Of a stretch of DNA of 9,721 nucleotides, positions 1 to 6,495 are shown one piece after another. A model generated the notes under the pieces. It was not told the origin of the DNA. It saw only the letters and a program-made list of their open reading frames with translations, and searched no databases. The position numbers and the translations under genes are program-made. Each line of letters opens with the position of its first letter. Position 1 is the stretch's first letter. Source of the stretch: an uncultured Lachnospiraceae bacterium (lineage in GTDB: Bacteria; Bacillota_A; Clostridia; Lachnospirales; Lachnospiraceae); the NCBI GenBank assembly GCA_905200565.1, contig CAJKKX010000049.1, forward strand, positions 1-9,721, in the 5' to 3' direction.

Positions 1-2
1 AG

Positions 3-71
3 ATCCGGCTTGCACCACAGGATCTTCAGAAGGTTGCAAAAGCAGAATTTGCAGATGTAATCCGCCCATAA
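3..71 (+). CDS. C-terminal tail of an unidentified protein (partial)
   Basis: The window opens inside a reading frame that gives 22 residues ending in KAEFADVIRP and a TAA stop at 69-71. The composition (alanine, lysine, glutamate and valine, ending in a short charged tail) looks like real protein, whereas the other two forward frames look random or stop early. I do not recognise the family from so short a tail. It lies upstream of the aspartate kinase and is separated from it by about 220 bp, so it is probably the last gene of a separate transcription unit. No convincing terminator follows: an imperfect hairpin near 71-95 lacks a T run. Confidence 0.45.
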   Translation: MRLAPQDLQKVAKAEFADVIRP

Positions 72-185
72 CCGCATGCAGTGATGCTGTGGGGGAGAAT
101 CAGAGAGTACCTGAAAAGCATGTATATTTATGCAGTAGTTCTAAAAATCAATCGTTATTCCCGCACATATTAACACATTATTGCA

Positions 186-214
186 TTGAAGTGCACGCAA
201 AAATGATGTAAGAT
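186..214 (+). promoter_or_regulatory. Possible sigma-A promoter for the aspartate kinase gene
   Basis: TTGAAG at 186-191 and TAAGAT at 209-214 are separated by 17 bp; each box matches four of six consensus bases. The predicted start would leave a leader of about 65 nt before the GTG start. The rest of the gap from 72 to 289 shows nothing else I can support: no lysine riboswitch (too short, no recognisable core) and no tRNA. Confidence 0.4.
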
Positions 215-289
215 AAATACAGTTACGTTTTTTATAGCGAAAGAATATGAATGCATTTCAGAAAATACTTGGTTGGAGGAATACGAAAA

Positions 290-1621
290 GTGAAAAAAGT
301 TGTAAAATTTGGTGGTAGTTCGCTTGCAAGTGCCGAGCAGTTTAAAAAAGTAGGTAACATTATCAGAAAAGAGGAATCAAGAAGATATGTCATTCCGTCT
401 GCACCTGGTAAACGTACGCCGGATGATACAAAAGTAACGGATATGTTATACAGTTGTTATGGACAGGCAATCCTTGGGGAAGATGCGGAAAAAGACTTTG
501 AAGAGCAGTTAGAAGCAATCAAAGAGAGATATAACAGCATTATCAGAGGATTGGATCTGGAACTGAGTCTGGATGAGGAATTTAAGACGATCCGTACAAA
601 CTTCAGCAAGAAAATCGGAAGAGATTATGCGGCTTCCCGTGGAGAATATCTGAATGGTATCATTATGGCGGAATATCTTGGATATGAATTTATCGATGCT
701 GCAGAAGTGATCGTATTTGATGAAAATGGTAATTTTGACGGAGATAAGACGCATGAGATCCTGTCTGCAAGACTGGAGAATACGGAACGTGCAGTCATCC
801 CGGGATTCTACGGGGCAAAACCTGACGGAAGTATCCAGACATTTTCCCGTGGCGGATCTGATATTACAGGATCGATCGTTGCAAAGGCTGTGCATGCAGA
901 CATGTATGAGAACTGGACCGATGTATCTGGTTTCCTGATTGCTGATCCTAGAATCATCAAGAATCCAAAGCCGATCGATGTGATCACATACAGAGAACTG
1001 CGCGAGTTGTCTTATATGGGAGCAACCGTACTTCATGAGGATGCGATCTTCCCGGTGCGAAAAGCGGGTATTCCGATCAATATTAAAAATACAAACGCTC
1101 CGCAGGACAGAGGAACAATGATTGTGGAGAGTACGTGCAGACTGCCGAAATATACGATTACCGGTATTGCCGGAAAGAAAGGGTTTGCCTCCATCAATAT
1201 TGAGAAGGATATGATGAATTCTGAGGTGGGATTTGGCAGAAAGGTTCTTCAGGTATTTGAGGAAAATGGCATTTCTTTTGAGCATATGCCGTCCGGTATT
1301 GATACCATGACGATTTTTGTGCATCAGTCAGAGTTCGAGGAGAAAGAACAGAAGGTACTGGCAGGAATCCACCGTGCGGTAACGCCGGACTCCATTGACC
1401 TTGAGGCAGATTTGGCGCTGATTGCAGTCGTAGGGCGCGGTATGCGTGCAACCAGGGGAACCGCAGGACGTATCTTCTCTGCACTGGCTCATGCCAATGT
1501 AAATGTAAAGATGATCGATCAGGGTTCCAGTGAGCTGAATATCATTATCGGCGTCAGAAATGAGGATTTTGAAACGGCAATCAAAGCAATTTATGATATT
1601 TTTGTGACAACACAATTGTAA
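290..1621 (+). CDS. lysC: Aspartate kinase (aspartokinase), monofunctional
   Basis: This enzyme phosphorylates L-aspartate with ATP, the first committed step towards lysine, diaminopimelate, threonine and methionine, in the cytoplasm. The N-terminus carries the amino-acid-kinase signature KFGGSS (residues 6-11), and SRGGSD at about 186-191 forms part of the nucleotide/aspartate site. The C-terminal third, from about 290, holds two ACT regulatory regions, the second containing TRGTAGRIFSALAHANVNV, so feedback inhibition by pathway end products is expected. The length of 443 residues fits clostridial aspartokinases. I chose the GTG at 290 because GGAGGA at 275-280 sits 9 nt upstream and the protein then begins directly with the conserved strand. 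The ATG at 251 would add 13 non-conserved residues and has no ribosome binding site. It appears to be a single-gene unit; the paralogue (lysC, dapG or thrD type) cannot be told from sequence alone. Confidence 0.95.
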   Translation: MKKVVKFGGSSLASAEQFKKVGNIIRKEESRRYVIPSAPGKRTPDDTKVTDMLYSCYGQAILGEDAEKDFEEQLEAIKERYNSIIRGLDLELSLDEEFKTIRTNFSKKIGRDYAASRGEYLNGIIMAEYLGYEFIDAAEVIVFDENGNFDGDKTHEILSARLENTERAVIPGFYGAKPDGSIQTFSRGGSDITGSIVAKAVHADMYENWTDVSGFLIADPRIIKNPKPIDVITYRELRELSYMGATVLHEDAIFPVRKAGIPINIKNTNAPQDRGTMIVESTCRLPKYTITGIAGKKGFASINIEKDMMNSEVGFGRKVLQVFEENGISFEHMPSGIDTMTIFVHQSEFEEKEQKVLAGIHRAVTPDSIDLEADLALIAVVGRGMRATRGTAGRIFSALAHANVNVKMIDQGSSELNIIIGVRNEDFETAIKAIYDIFVTTQL

Positions 1622-1624
1622 GGA

Positions 1625-1653
1625 TTGACAGAAATTTAACATTTCGTTATACT
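1625..1653 (+). promoter_or_regulatory. Strong sigma-A promoter for rex and downstream genes
   Basis: A perfect -35 box TTGACA (1625-1630) and a TATACT -10 box (1648-1653) are separated by the optimal 17 bp. The -35 box starts only four bases after the aspartate kinase stop codon. Transcription should start near 1660, giving a leader of about 80 nt before rex that contains the hairpin at 1671-1701. I looked for a Rex operator (TTGTTAA-N4-TTAACAA type) overlapping it and found none; a short TAAC/GTTA inverted repeat around 1637-1649 does not fit that consensus. Confidence 0.85.
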
Positions 1654-1670
1654 AAAGAAAGAAGTGTACC

Positions 1671-1701
1671 CATTCCGGCAGGGAGGAACTCTGCCGGAAT
1701 G
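1671..1701 (+). terminator. Perfect 11-bp hairpin: lysC terminator or rex leader structure
   Basis: CATTCCGGCAG (1671-1681) pairs perfectly with CTGCCGGAATG (1691-1701) around a 9-nt loop. The 3' side continues GTTTCTGT, a weak U tract. It lies after the aspartate kinase stop and could end that transcript. It also lies about 10 nt downstream of the predicted start of the rex transcript, so it becomes the 5'-end structure of the rex mRNA. It may terminate, attenuate, or protect the mRNA 5' end; the sequence alone does not decide. Confidence 0.65.
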
Positions 1702-1741
1702 TTTCTGTACAGAGTGAACGAAGAGTGGGAAGGTGATTCAG

Positions 1742-2392
1742 ATGGAAGAGAAGGAAATATCCAGGGCCGTGGTCAAGCGGCTGCCGCGTTATTATCGATA
1801 CCTGGGAGATTTGCTGGAGAGCGGGGTAGAGAGAATTTCTTCGAATGAACTGAGTGAAAAAATGCGGGTGACTGCATCTCAGATCAGACAGGATCTGAAT
1901 AATTTCGGGGGTTTTGGCCAGCAGGGCTATGGTTATAATGTGAAATTTCTATATCATGAGATTGGGAAAATACTGGGGCTGGATAAGACCTACAATATGA
2001 TTATCGTAGGAGCCGGAAATCTGGGACAGGCTCTTGCAAACTATGTAAAATTTGAAAAGCGGGGTTTTAAGATCAAAGGGATTTTCGATGTAAATCCCAA
2101 TCTGGTAGGGAAAAAGGTGCGCGGAATCGAGATACGTCTGACGGAGGAGATACCGGCATTTATGAAAGAACATGAGATTCAGATTGCTACGCTGACGCTT
2201 CCGAAGGACCAGGCGGCAGAAATGGCAGATCTTCTGGTGGAGAATGGTGTGAAGGCTATCTGGAATTTTGCACATCTGGATCTGAGGCTGCCAGAGGATG
2301 TAATCGTGGAGAGTGTACATCTGTCGGAAAGTCTGATGCAGCTCTCTTATAATATCAACCGCTATGAGCGGGAACATGAAAATCAGGAATAG
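1742..2392 (+). CDS. rex: Redox-sensing transcriptional repressor Rex
   Basis: Rex is a homodimeric DNA-binding repressor that reads the NADH/NAD+ ratio and releases fermentation and respiration operators when NADH rises. Residues 1-75 form the winged-helix DNA-binding domain with the diagnostic VTASQIRQDLNNFGGFGQQG stretch. A Rossmann fold follows, with GAGNLG at 90-95 and an acidic residue in GIFDVNP near 116. The C-terminal helix HLSESLMQLSYNINRYE swaps between subunits. At 216 residues it is full length. I prefer ATG 1742, because the upstream GTG at 1733 lies inside the ribosome binding site (GGAAGGTGAT, 1728-1737). It is the first gene of the run that continues with NAD(P)HX repair, alr and mazF. 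Placing the NADH sensor beside an NADH-repair gene makes biochemical sense. Confidence 0.96.
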   Translation: MEEKEISRAVVKRLPRYYRYLGDLLESGVERISSNELSEKMRVTASQIRQDLNNFGGFGQQGYGYNVKFLYHEIGKILGLDKTYNMIIVGAGNLGQALANYVKFEKRGFKIKGIFDVNPNLVGKKVRGIEIRLTEEIPAFMKEHEIQIATLTLPKDQAAEMADLLVENGVKAIWNFAHLDLRLPEDVIVESVHLSESLMQLSYNINRYEREHENQE

Positions 2393-2406
2393 AAACAGAC
2401 CGAGAA

Positions 2407-2436
2407 GGGATGCTGCAAACATATTTGGGGCATCCC
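2407..2436 (+). other. Hairpin between rex and the nnr gene
   Basis: GGGATGC (2407-2413) is complementary to GCATCCC (2430-2436), a 7-bp stem with a 16-nt loop that can add one G-U pair. A short T run (ATGTTTTATG) follows, so it could be a weak terminator or an mRNA-processing or stabilising structure in the 68-nt gap. It buries the ATG at 2410, which supports the TTG at 2461 as the real start of the next gene. Confidence 0.4.
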
Positions 2437-2460
2437 ATGTTTTATGGAGAGGGTGAGAAT

Positions 2461-3258
2461 TTGAAATATGTGGTAAATGCAAAGGAGATGAAGGAATGTG
2501 ACCGGGTAACGATGGAGGAATACGGGATTCCCTCACTTGTCTTAATGGAGCGGGCAGCTCTGGCAGTGGCAGATGTGCTGATGGATGGCAGTTTTCCTAC
2601 CGAAAAGGTGCTTGTGGTCTGCGGTTCGGGAAATAATGGCGGGGATGGATTCGCAGCCGCCAGGATTTTATTTGAGCGAAAGATACAGGTTTCCATACTT
2701 TTTGCCGGAAAAGAAAAATCCATGACGAAGGACGCACGGATTCAGAAGAAAATCTGCGAAAATTATGGCATAAATATTGTCAGCAACACGGAGGTGGGTG
2801 AATATACTTGTATAGTAGACGCTATTTTCGGAGTCGGTCTGTCCAGAGAGGTAGAAGGGCATTACCGGGAGCTGATAGAAGAAATCAATGCGTGCCGGGC
2901 GAAAGTGCTTGCGGTAGACATTCCATCGGGGATATCCGCAGATACCGGAAAAGTGATGGGAACGGCTGTGCGCGCAAAGAAAACCGTTACGTTTGCTTTT
3001 GCAAAAACAGGACTGATGCTGTATCCGGGAGCGGAATACTGCGGGAAAGTGCTGGTGCGGGAGATCGGAATTACGGAGAAGAGCTTTCAAAAGATTCCTC
3101 AGGTCTGCCACATGGAACAGGAGGATTTGTACCTTTTTCCGAAGAGAAGCGTATACTCGAATAAAGGAACTTATGGGAAGGCCCTGCTTGTGGCGGGACA
3201 GAAAAACATGCATTTCTGGCGGGAAAAGCGGCCTATCGGATGGGAACCGGTCTGGTGA
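2461..3258 (+). CDS. nnrE: NAD(P)HX epimerase half of a broken bifunctional NAD(P)HX repair protein
   Basis: The YjeF_N-type epimerase interconverts the R and S forms of hydrated NAD(P)H so that the dehydratase can repair both. Visible features are the entry helix AKEMKECD, GNNGGDGF (residues 57-64) for the phosphate site, VDAIFGVG (119-126) and VDIPSG (152-157); the domain is complete by about residue 205. I chose TTG 2461 because AGGGTGA at 2450-2456 is well spaced and the protein then starts KYVVNAKEMK, as in relatives. From about residue 225 the linker and the start of the dehydratase domain (YSNKGTYGKALLVAGQKNM) are normal, ending at the ATG codon 3208-3210. After that the frame shifts and 15 foreign residues lead to a TGA at 3256-3258. 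The epimerase may still fold and work; the dehydratase half continues in another frame. It sits 68 nt after rex. Confidence 0.87.
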   Translation: MKYVVNAKEMKECDRVTMEEYGIPSLVLMERAALAVADVLMDGSFPTEKVLVVCGSGNNGGDGFAAARILFERKIQVSILFAGKEKSMTKDARIQKKICENYGINIVSNTEVGEYTCIVDAIFGVGLSREVEGHYRELIEEINACRAKVLAVDIPSGISADTGKVMGTAVRAKKTVTFAFAKTGLMLYPGAEYCGKVLVREIGITEKSFQKIPQVCHMEQEDLYLFPKRSVYSNKGTYGKALLVAGQKNMHFWREKRPIGWEPVW

Positions 3259-3953
3259 AGGTCTGTACCGAGGAGTGTAACCGGGAAATTATACAGGGAA
3301 GGCTGCCGGAAGCGCTGCTTACAACTTATGAAGCCGAAAGTTTTTCTGAAAACAGGGAAGCGCTGTATGGCTGGCCCACGGCGGCAGGCATTGGGCCGGG
3401 ATTTGGCGTAGGGGCCGGGAAATGGGAGCTTTTGCAAAGTTTTCTGTCGGAGAGCCGGTGTCCGCTGGTATTGGATGCGGATGCGCTGAATCTGCTTTCC
3501 GGGCGGATGGAGTACTTGAAAAAATGCAGAAGTCCTGTTGTAGTGACGCCCCATGTCGGGGAGATGGCACGTCTGGCCGGATTGACGAAGGAAGAGGTTT
3601 TGTCAGACCTTATGGGAACCTGCCGGGGATTTGCGAAGGAGTATGGCATTGTTTGCGTTTTGAAGGATACCAGAACTGTGATTTCCGATGGAGAGGAGAT
3701 CTGTATCAATCTCACGGGAACGGACGGAATGGCCACCGGGGGTTCCGGGGATATTCTGACGGGAATGCTTACCGGACTGCTGGCACAGGGAATGGAGGCT
3801 TTCTGTGCGGCAAAACTGGCGGTGTGGATACATGGAAAGGCCGGGGAGATGGCGGCGAAACGACTGGGCAGACATGCAATGCTGGCCGGGGATATTTTGG
3901 AGGAAATACCGAAAATACTGTGCAAAGAGGAGAAATGTGATGAAGAAACATAG
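3213..3953 (+). pseudogene. nnrD: ADP/ATP-dependent NAD(P)HX dehydratase half, frameshifted from its N-terminus
   Basis: This is the C-terminal, ribokinase-like domain that dehydrates S-NAD(P)HX with ATP or ADP. It resumes at 3213 with FLAGKAAYRMGTGLVKV and carries GIGPGFG, VLDADALNLL, VTPHVGEM and the signature GTDGMATGGSGDILTGM, ending with a TAG at 3951-3953. Its frame differs by -1 from the epimerase half. Relatives have about four residues (roughly AGAA) between KNM and FL, whereas here only two bases (CA, 3211-3212) remain, so about 10 bp seem to be missing. The only nearby in-frame ATG (3240) has no clear ribosome binding site and would skip the first strands. The rest is well preserved with no further stop, so the break looks recent. 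Alternatives are a weak -1 ribosomal frameshift or an assembly error. The stop overlaps the start of alr by 14 nt. Confidence 0.82.
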
Positions 3954-5109
3954 AAGAGTCCGGGCAGAAATCGACCTGGATGCGATTGAGGAAAATTATC
4001 GGGCAATGAAAGGAAATCTCTGTCAGGGGACGAAGATGATTGCAGTTGTAAAGACGGATGGATACGGGCATGGGGCGGCGCCGGTTTCCAGAATGCTGGA
4101 GTCTTTCGACTATATCTGGGGCTTTGCAGTAGCGACTGCGGAGGAGGCGCATAGTTTAAGAGAGCATGGAATTACAAAGCCAATCCTCATTCTGGGCTAT
4201 ACGTTCGTGGAGGATTATCCACAGTTTGTCAGAGAACAGATTCGCCCGGTAGTGTTTACATATGACATGGCAGAAAAGATGTCAGAGGCTGCGGCAGAGA
4301 GAGGACAGAAATTGAACATTCATCTTGCTGTAGACACGGGAATGAGCAGAATTGGTTTTGCGGATACGAAAGAGAGCGTGCGTGAGATTTTAAAAATCCG
4401 TAAGCTTCCGGGAATTGAGATAGAGGGGATTTTTACTCATTTTGCCAGAGCGGATGAGCTGGATAAGACCTGTGCAAAGAAACAGGCGATGCGTTACATA
4501 CAATTTTTGGAGCTTTTGAAAGCGGAGGGGGTTGAGATCCCCTGGAAGCATTGTGCAAACAGCGCCGCTATCCTTGAAATGCCGGAGGTCGGTATGAACC
4601 TGGTTCGTCCGGGCATTACAGGATACGGCATTTACCCTTCGGATGAAGTGAGCCGCGAGCGTGTACCCCTTCGTCCTGCCATGTCGCTGAAAAGCCATAT
4701 TGTCTATATCAAAGAGGTGGAGGCAGGCGTGCCGGTCAGCTATGGCGGCACTTATGTGACAGAAAAGAGAACACGGATCGCCACGATACCGGTAGGATAC
4801 GGGGACGGATATCCGAGAAGCCTTTCAAACAAGGGCTGGGTTTTGATTCACGGGAAAAAAGCCCCGATTCTCGGAAGAGTGTGCATGGATCAGTTTATGG
4901 TAGATGTGACGGAGATTGAAGAAGCCAGGGAGCTGGATGAAGTCACTCTTTTGGGGGAATCAGAGGGCTGTTTCCTCGGTGTGGATGAGCTGGGACGCCT
5001 TTCAGGAAGGTTTCCTTATGAATTTGTCTGCGACGTCGGAAAGAGGGTGCCGAGGGTCTATATCCGAAATGGGAAAGCGGAAGGAACCGCAGAATCGATG
5101 GAAAAGTAA
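3940..5109 (+). CDS. alr: Alanine racemase
   Basis: A PLP enzyme of the fold-type III barrel that converts L-alanine to D-alanine for peptidoglycan, in the cytoplasm as a homodimer. The PLP lysine is K38 in AVVKTDGYGHG. The second catalytic base is Y268 in VPVSYGGTYV. IPVGYGDGYPR and GRVCMDQFMVDVT are the usual C-terminal motifs, and the end (GRFPYEFVCDVGKRVPRVY) is complete. The 389 residues match the family. ATG 3940 is supported by AGAGGAG at 3926-3932, 7 nt upstream, inside the end of the dehydratase frame, so the two are translationally coupled. Reading further upstream in the same frame would only add a shadow of nnrD. The alr-mazF order is the standard Firmicutes arrangement. Confidence 0.97.
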   Translation: MKKHRRVRAEIDLDAIEENYRAMKGNLCQGTKMIAVVKTDGYGHGAAPVSRMLESFDYIWGFAVATAEEAHSLREHGITKPILILGYTFVEDYPQFVREQIRPVVFTYDMAEKMSEAAAERGQKLNIHLAVDTGMSRIGFADTKESVREILKIRKLPGIEIEGIFTHFARADELDKTCAKKQAMRYIQFLELLKAEGVEIPWKHCANSAAILEMPEVGMNLVRPGITGYGIYPSDEVSRERVPLRPAMSLKSHIVYIKEVEAGVPVSYGGTYVTEKRTRIATIPVGYGDGYPRSLSNKGWVLIHGKKAPILGRVCMDQFMVDVTEIEEARELDEVTLLGESEGCFLGVDELGRLSGRFPYEFVCDVGKRVPRVYIRNGKAEGTAESMEK

Positions 5110-5123
5110 AAGAGAAGGACAAA

Positions 5124-5192
5124 ATGAATACGAAGAGAAAATATGGGAATACTTTCGATAAGCTTTCCGGAAATCACGGAAAAGGACCATAG
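5124..5192 (+). CDS. 22-codon mini-ORF between alr and mazF, function unknown
   Basis: ATG 5124 is preceded by GAGAAGGA (5112-5119) and opens a 22-residue basic, glycine/asparagine-rich peptide (starting [13 protein letters not shown]) that stops with a TAG at 5190-5192. Its second half overlaps a small hairpin, TTTCCG (5164-5169) with CGGAAA (5177-5182). It occupies the place where mazE sits in the Bacillus alr-mazE-mazF order, but it is far shorter than a MazE and shows no ribbon-helix-helix pattern. It could be a leader peptide that couples mazF translation to alr, a remnant, or chance. The spacing of 4 nt to the ribosome binding site is short. I do not claim a function. Confidence 0.25.
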   Translation: MNTKRKYGNTFDKLSGNHGKGP

Positions 5193-5211
5193 AAATCGGA
5201 GTGTGAATTTT

Positions 5212-5589
5212 GTGATTATTAAAAGAGGAGATATTTTTTATGCGGATCTGCGGCCGGTAGTCGGCTCGGAACAGGGAGGGGTTCGTCCCGTCCTGATTAT
5301 TCAGAATGACATTGGAAACAGGCATAGTCCCACGGTAATCTGCGCGGCGATCACATCAAAGATGAATAAAGCAAAGCTGCCGACACATGTGGAGATCGAC
5401 GCCGGAAAATATGACATGATCAAAGATTCCGTCATTCTGCTGGAACAGCTTCGGACGATTGATAAAAAAAGACTGAAAGACAGGGTGTGTCATCTGGATG
5501 CTGAGATTCTCGGCAGGGTAGACAGGGCGCTGGCAGTCAGCCTGGATATGAATTTTCAGATGCCGGTGCGGATGCACGGATGCAGATAA
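5212..5589 (+). CDS. mazF: MazF/EndoA-type mRNA interferase toxin
   Basis: A sequence-specific endoribonuclease that cuts single-stranded mRNA and slows growth; it works as a dimer in the cytoplasm and is normally inhibited by MazE. The protein begins [12 protein letters not shown] and keeps [18 protein letters not shown] and [10 protein letters not shown]. The known Bacillus catalytic pair corresponds to R25 and T48 here, both present. At 125 residues it is slightly longer than the about 116 of B. subtilis EndoA, with a short extra tail ending [12 protein letters not shown] 5212 is chosen because it gives the conserved N-terminus and GGAG at 5198-5201 lies 10 nt upstream; an in-frame GTG at 5203 sits too close to that site. 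It follows alr as in Bacillus, but no MazE gene precedes it. Confidence 0.95.
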   Translation: MIIKRGDIFYADLRPVVGSEQGGVRPVLIIQNDIGNRHSPTVICAAITSKMNKAKLPTHVEIDAGKYDMIKDSVILLEQLRTIDKKRLKDRVCHLDAEILGRVDRALAVSLDMNFQMPVRMHGCR

Positions 5590-5632
5590 TTTTTACATAA
5601 AGCTTCCGTGCGATACAGTTTGTAACAGTTCC

Positions 5633-5661
5633 TTGACGAATGCAGGGGAAAATGATATATT
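5633..5661 (+). promoter_or_regulatory. Sigma-A promoter for yebC and the downstream gene
   Basis: TTGACG (5633-5638) and TATATT (5656-5661), separated by 17 bp, form a near-consensus promoter in the 152-bp gap after mazF. The expected start near 5668 gives a leader of about 75 nt that is A-rich and ends in a doubled purine-rich ribosome binding site. No terminator for the mazF transcript is visible between 5590 and 5632. Confidence 0.8.
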
Positions 5662-5741
5662 TTCTAATGGAAATTTTTACAAAAGGGAAGGCAAATGCTT
5701 TGTGATAAAAACAAAAGAAAGAAATAAAGGAGAAGGAGAAC

Positions 5742-6470
5742 ATGTCAGGACATTCAAAATTTGCGAACATTAAACACAAAAAAGAAAAAAATGACGCTGC
5801 AAAAGGAAAAATTTTTACGATTATCGGAAGAGAGATTGCAGTAGCGGTCAAGGAGGGCGGTCCGGACCCGGCAAATAACAGCAGGCTTCGTGATGTGATT
5901 GCCAAGGCGAAATCCAACAATATGCCGAACGATACCATTGACCGTGGAATCAAGAAAGCGGCAGGCGATGCGAACTCTGTAAATTATGAATATGTATCGT
6001 ACGAGGGATACGGCCCCTGCGGAATCGCAATTATTGTGGATGCGCTTACGGATAATAAAAACCGTACTGCCGCAAATGTGAGAAGCGCATTTACGAAGGG
6101 AAGCGGAAGTATCGGAACACAGGGATGTGTTTCCTACATGTTTGATAAAAAGGGTCAGATCATCGTCGATAAAGAAGAATGTGAGATGGACGCAGACGAG
6201 CTTATGATGCTGGCGCTGGACGCCGGGGCAGAGGACTTTTCCGAAGAGGAGGACTGCTTCGAAATCATTACCGACCCGGACGATTTTTCCTCCGTGCGAG
6301 AGGCGCTGGAGAAAGAGGGAATCGTTATGGCAGAGGCTGAGGTGACGATGATTCCGCAGAATTATGTGGAACTGACAGATGAAACGGCGATTAAGAATCT
6401 TCAGAGAACCCTGGATCTTCTGGACGAGGATGATGACGTACAGTCCGTTTACCATAACTGGAATGAGTAG
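5742..6470 (+). CDS. yebC: YebC/PmpR-family (TACO1-like) regulatory protein
   Basis: A universally conserved three-domain protein described as a transcriptional regulator and, for some members, as a factor that helps ribosomes through difficult sequences. The hallmark start [19 protein letters not shown] (usually AGHSKWANIKHRK) is present, followed by [49 protein letters not shown] and [19 protein letters not shown]. An acidic region (about residues 146-195) and [27 protein letters not shown] close the third domain. At 242 residues it is full length. ATG 5742 is preceded by AAAGGAGAAGGAG. It is the first gene of its unit, with the next gene 25 nt downstream. In Gram-positive bacteria yebC is usually near ruvC/ruvAB; no such genes are seen here. 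Which of the reported roles applies cannot be read from the sequence. Confidence 0.97.
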   Translation: MSGHSKFANIKHKKEKNDAAKGKIFTIIGREIAVAVKEGGPDPANNSRLRDVIAKAKSNNMPNDTIDRGIKKAAGDANSVNYEYVSYEGYGPCGIAIIVDALTDNKNRTAANVRSAFTKGSGSIGTQGCVSYMFDKKGQIIVDKEECEMDADELMMLALDAGAEDFSEEEDCFEIITDPDDFSSVREALEKEGIVMAEAEVTMIPQNYVELTDETAIKNLQRTLDLLDEDDDVQSVYHNWNE

Positions 6471-6495
6471 GACTGCCTGAAAAGGAGAGTTACAG

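Noticed and set aside
251..289. Longer N-terminus of aspartate kinase from ATG 251
   Set aside because: No ribosome binding site, and the 13 extra residues are not family-like; GTG 290 has GGAGGA 9 nt upstream.
72..289. Lysine riboswitch before the aspartate kinase gene
   Set aside because: The gap is about 220 bp, AT-rich, without the extended stems or a terminator expected of an L-box.
509..1324. 271-codon open frame on the - strand
   Set aside because: Lies wholly opposite the conserved aspartate kinase gene; histidine/cysteine/arginine-rich shadow with no motif.
1631..1653. Possible Rex operator in the rex promoter
   Set aside because: The inverted repeat is only TAAC/GTTA with a 5-nt gap and does not fit the TTGTTAA-N4-TTAACAA pattern.
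3199..3213. Classical programmed -1 frameshift site in nnr
   Set aside because: The site reads G-AAA-AAC, not a full X-XXY-YYZ heptamer, and about three family residues would still be missing; kept only as an alternative.
3326..4006. 226-codon and other long - strand frames over nnrD
   Set aside because: Opposite a clear ribokinase-like domain; proline/serine-rich low-complexity translation typical of a shadow frame.
4916..5161. 81-codon + frame as a mazE antitoxin
   Set aside because: Nearly all of it overlaps the conserved C-terminus of alanine racemase in another frame and it has no antitoxin-like pattern.
5143..5211. Longer MazF N-terminus
   Set aside because: The extra 23 residues are unlike the family; GTG 5212 gives the conserved start and a usable ribosome binding site.
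5537..5953. 138-codon - strand frame across the mazF-yebC gap
   Set aside because: Overlaps two conserved genes and a strong forward promoter; hydrophobic/phenylalanine-rich translation comes from A-rich forward DNA.
5754..6455. 233-codon - strand frame opposite yebC
   Set aside because: Shadow of a highly conserved gene; no start signal or motif.
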